36,731 bases of DNA from JBDTNL01 sp039933785 (GTDB lineage: Bacteria > Acidobacteriota > Thermoanaerobaculia > Multivoradales > JAGPDF01): the NCBI GenBank assembly GCA_039933785.1, contig JBDTNL010000036.1, positions 1-36,731 of the forward strand, written 5' to 3'. Position numbers and translations under genes: made by a program. Shown here piece after piece: positions 36,603-36,731 of the stretch; within the stretch, counting starts at the first letter, position 1, and the number at the start of each line of letters is the position of its first letter. The notes beneath the pieces are model-generated. The model saw nothing but the letters and a program-made list of their open reading frames with translations. It did no database searches and was not told where the DNA came from.

Positions 36603-36731
<129 letters not shown>

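Overview
The window is a GC-rich, gene-dense bacterial chromosome segment with no rRNA, tRNA, CRISPR array, transposase or phage gene that I could see. Gene content (fasciclin protein, DUF5818-like secreted protein, Asp-box and NHL-like propeller proteins, a duplicated TGYLWFF/FAGGLTNV domain, MeaB/epimerase operon) suggests an Acidobacteriota-type organism, perhaps Thermoanaerobaculia. This is inferred from remembered family resemblance, not from a search. Many starts are GTG or TTG, many genes overlap by 4 nt (ATGA/GTGA), and no gap between genes exceeds about 230 bp.

Layout. 1-5466: class II fumarase (cut by the left edge), a secreted FAS1 protein, a membrane cytochrome b / sulfite-oxidase-like molybdoprotein pair, a Cys/His-rich secreted protein and an outer-membrane-type barrel protein. 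5478-8303: a two-domain M16 zinc protease. 8456-9147: a VapBC-type toxin-antitoxin pair. 9160-12971: a metalloid-resistance-like cluster holding an ArsC-type arsenate reductase on the plus strand and, convergent to it, a MarR regulator, an ArsN-like GNAT remnant, an ArsO-like flavoprotein and an MFS transporter. 13028-18216: carB followed at once by a hybrid histidine kinase. 18335-22419: a secreted propeller protein, a tiny Cys-rich protein and a ClC channel. 22649-27700: carA, a LolC/E-like permease and an M1 aminopeptidase in one operon. 27737-30379: a secreted hypothetical protein, a LOG-family protein, a NIPSNAP/DUF1330-like protein and an FGE-like protein. 30387-33951: an operon of class I HMG-CoA reductase, meaB, methylmalonyl-CoA epimerase, an uncharacterised 111-aa protein and a TPR protein. 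34077-36731: a small secreted protein, a 12-Asp-box propeller protein and the C-terminus of an acyl-CoA dehydrogenase.

The most interesting part is 9160-12990. It looks like an arsenic-type resistance locus without the usual ArsR repressor or ArsB/Acr3 pump. A MarR protein with a Cys-Cys...Cys segment and a Cys-rich tail sits between two near-identical 19-bp sites (15/19 identical, each carrying TAGT-N4-ACTA), one at its own start and one just before the GNAT-flavoprotein-MFS operon. The flavoprotein has its own Cys-rich tail. The GNAT reads as an ArsN-type enzyme that has lost in frame the acetyl-CoA-binding middle of the protein. Together this suggests a MarR-controlled, thiol-sensing metalloid (perhaps organoarsenical) detoxification module.

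Other points of note are a duplicated core promoter before vapBC, a chain of hairpins in the clc/aminopeptidase gap, a long inverted repeat at 34433-34488, and paired TCAATTGA octamers between divergent genes.
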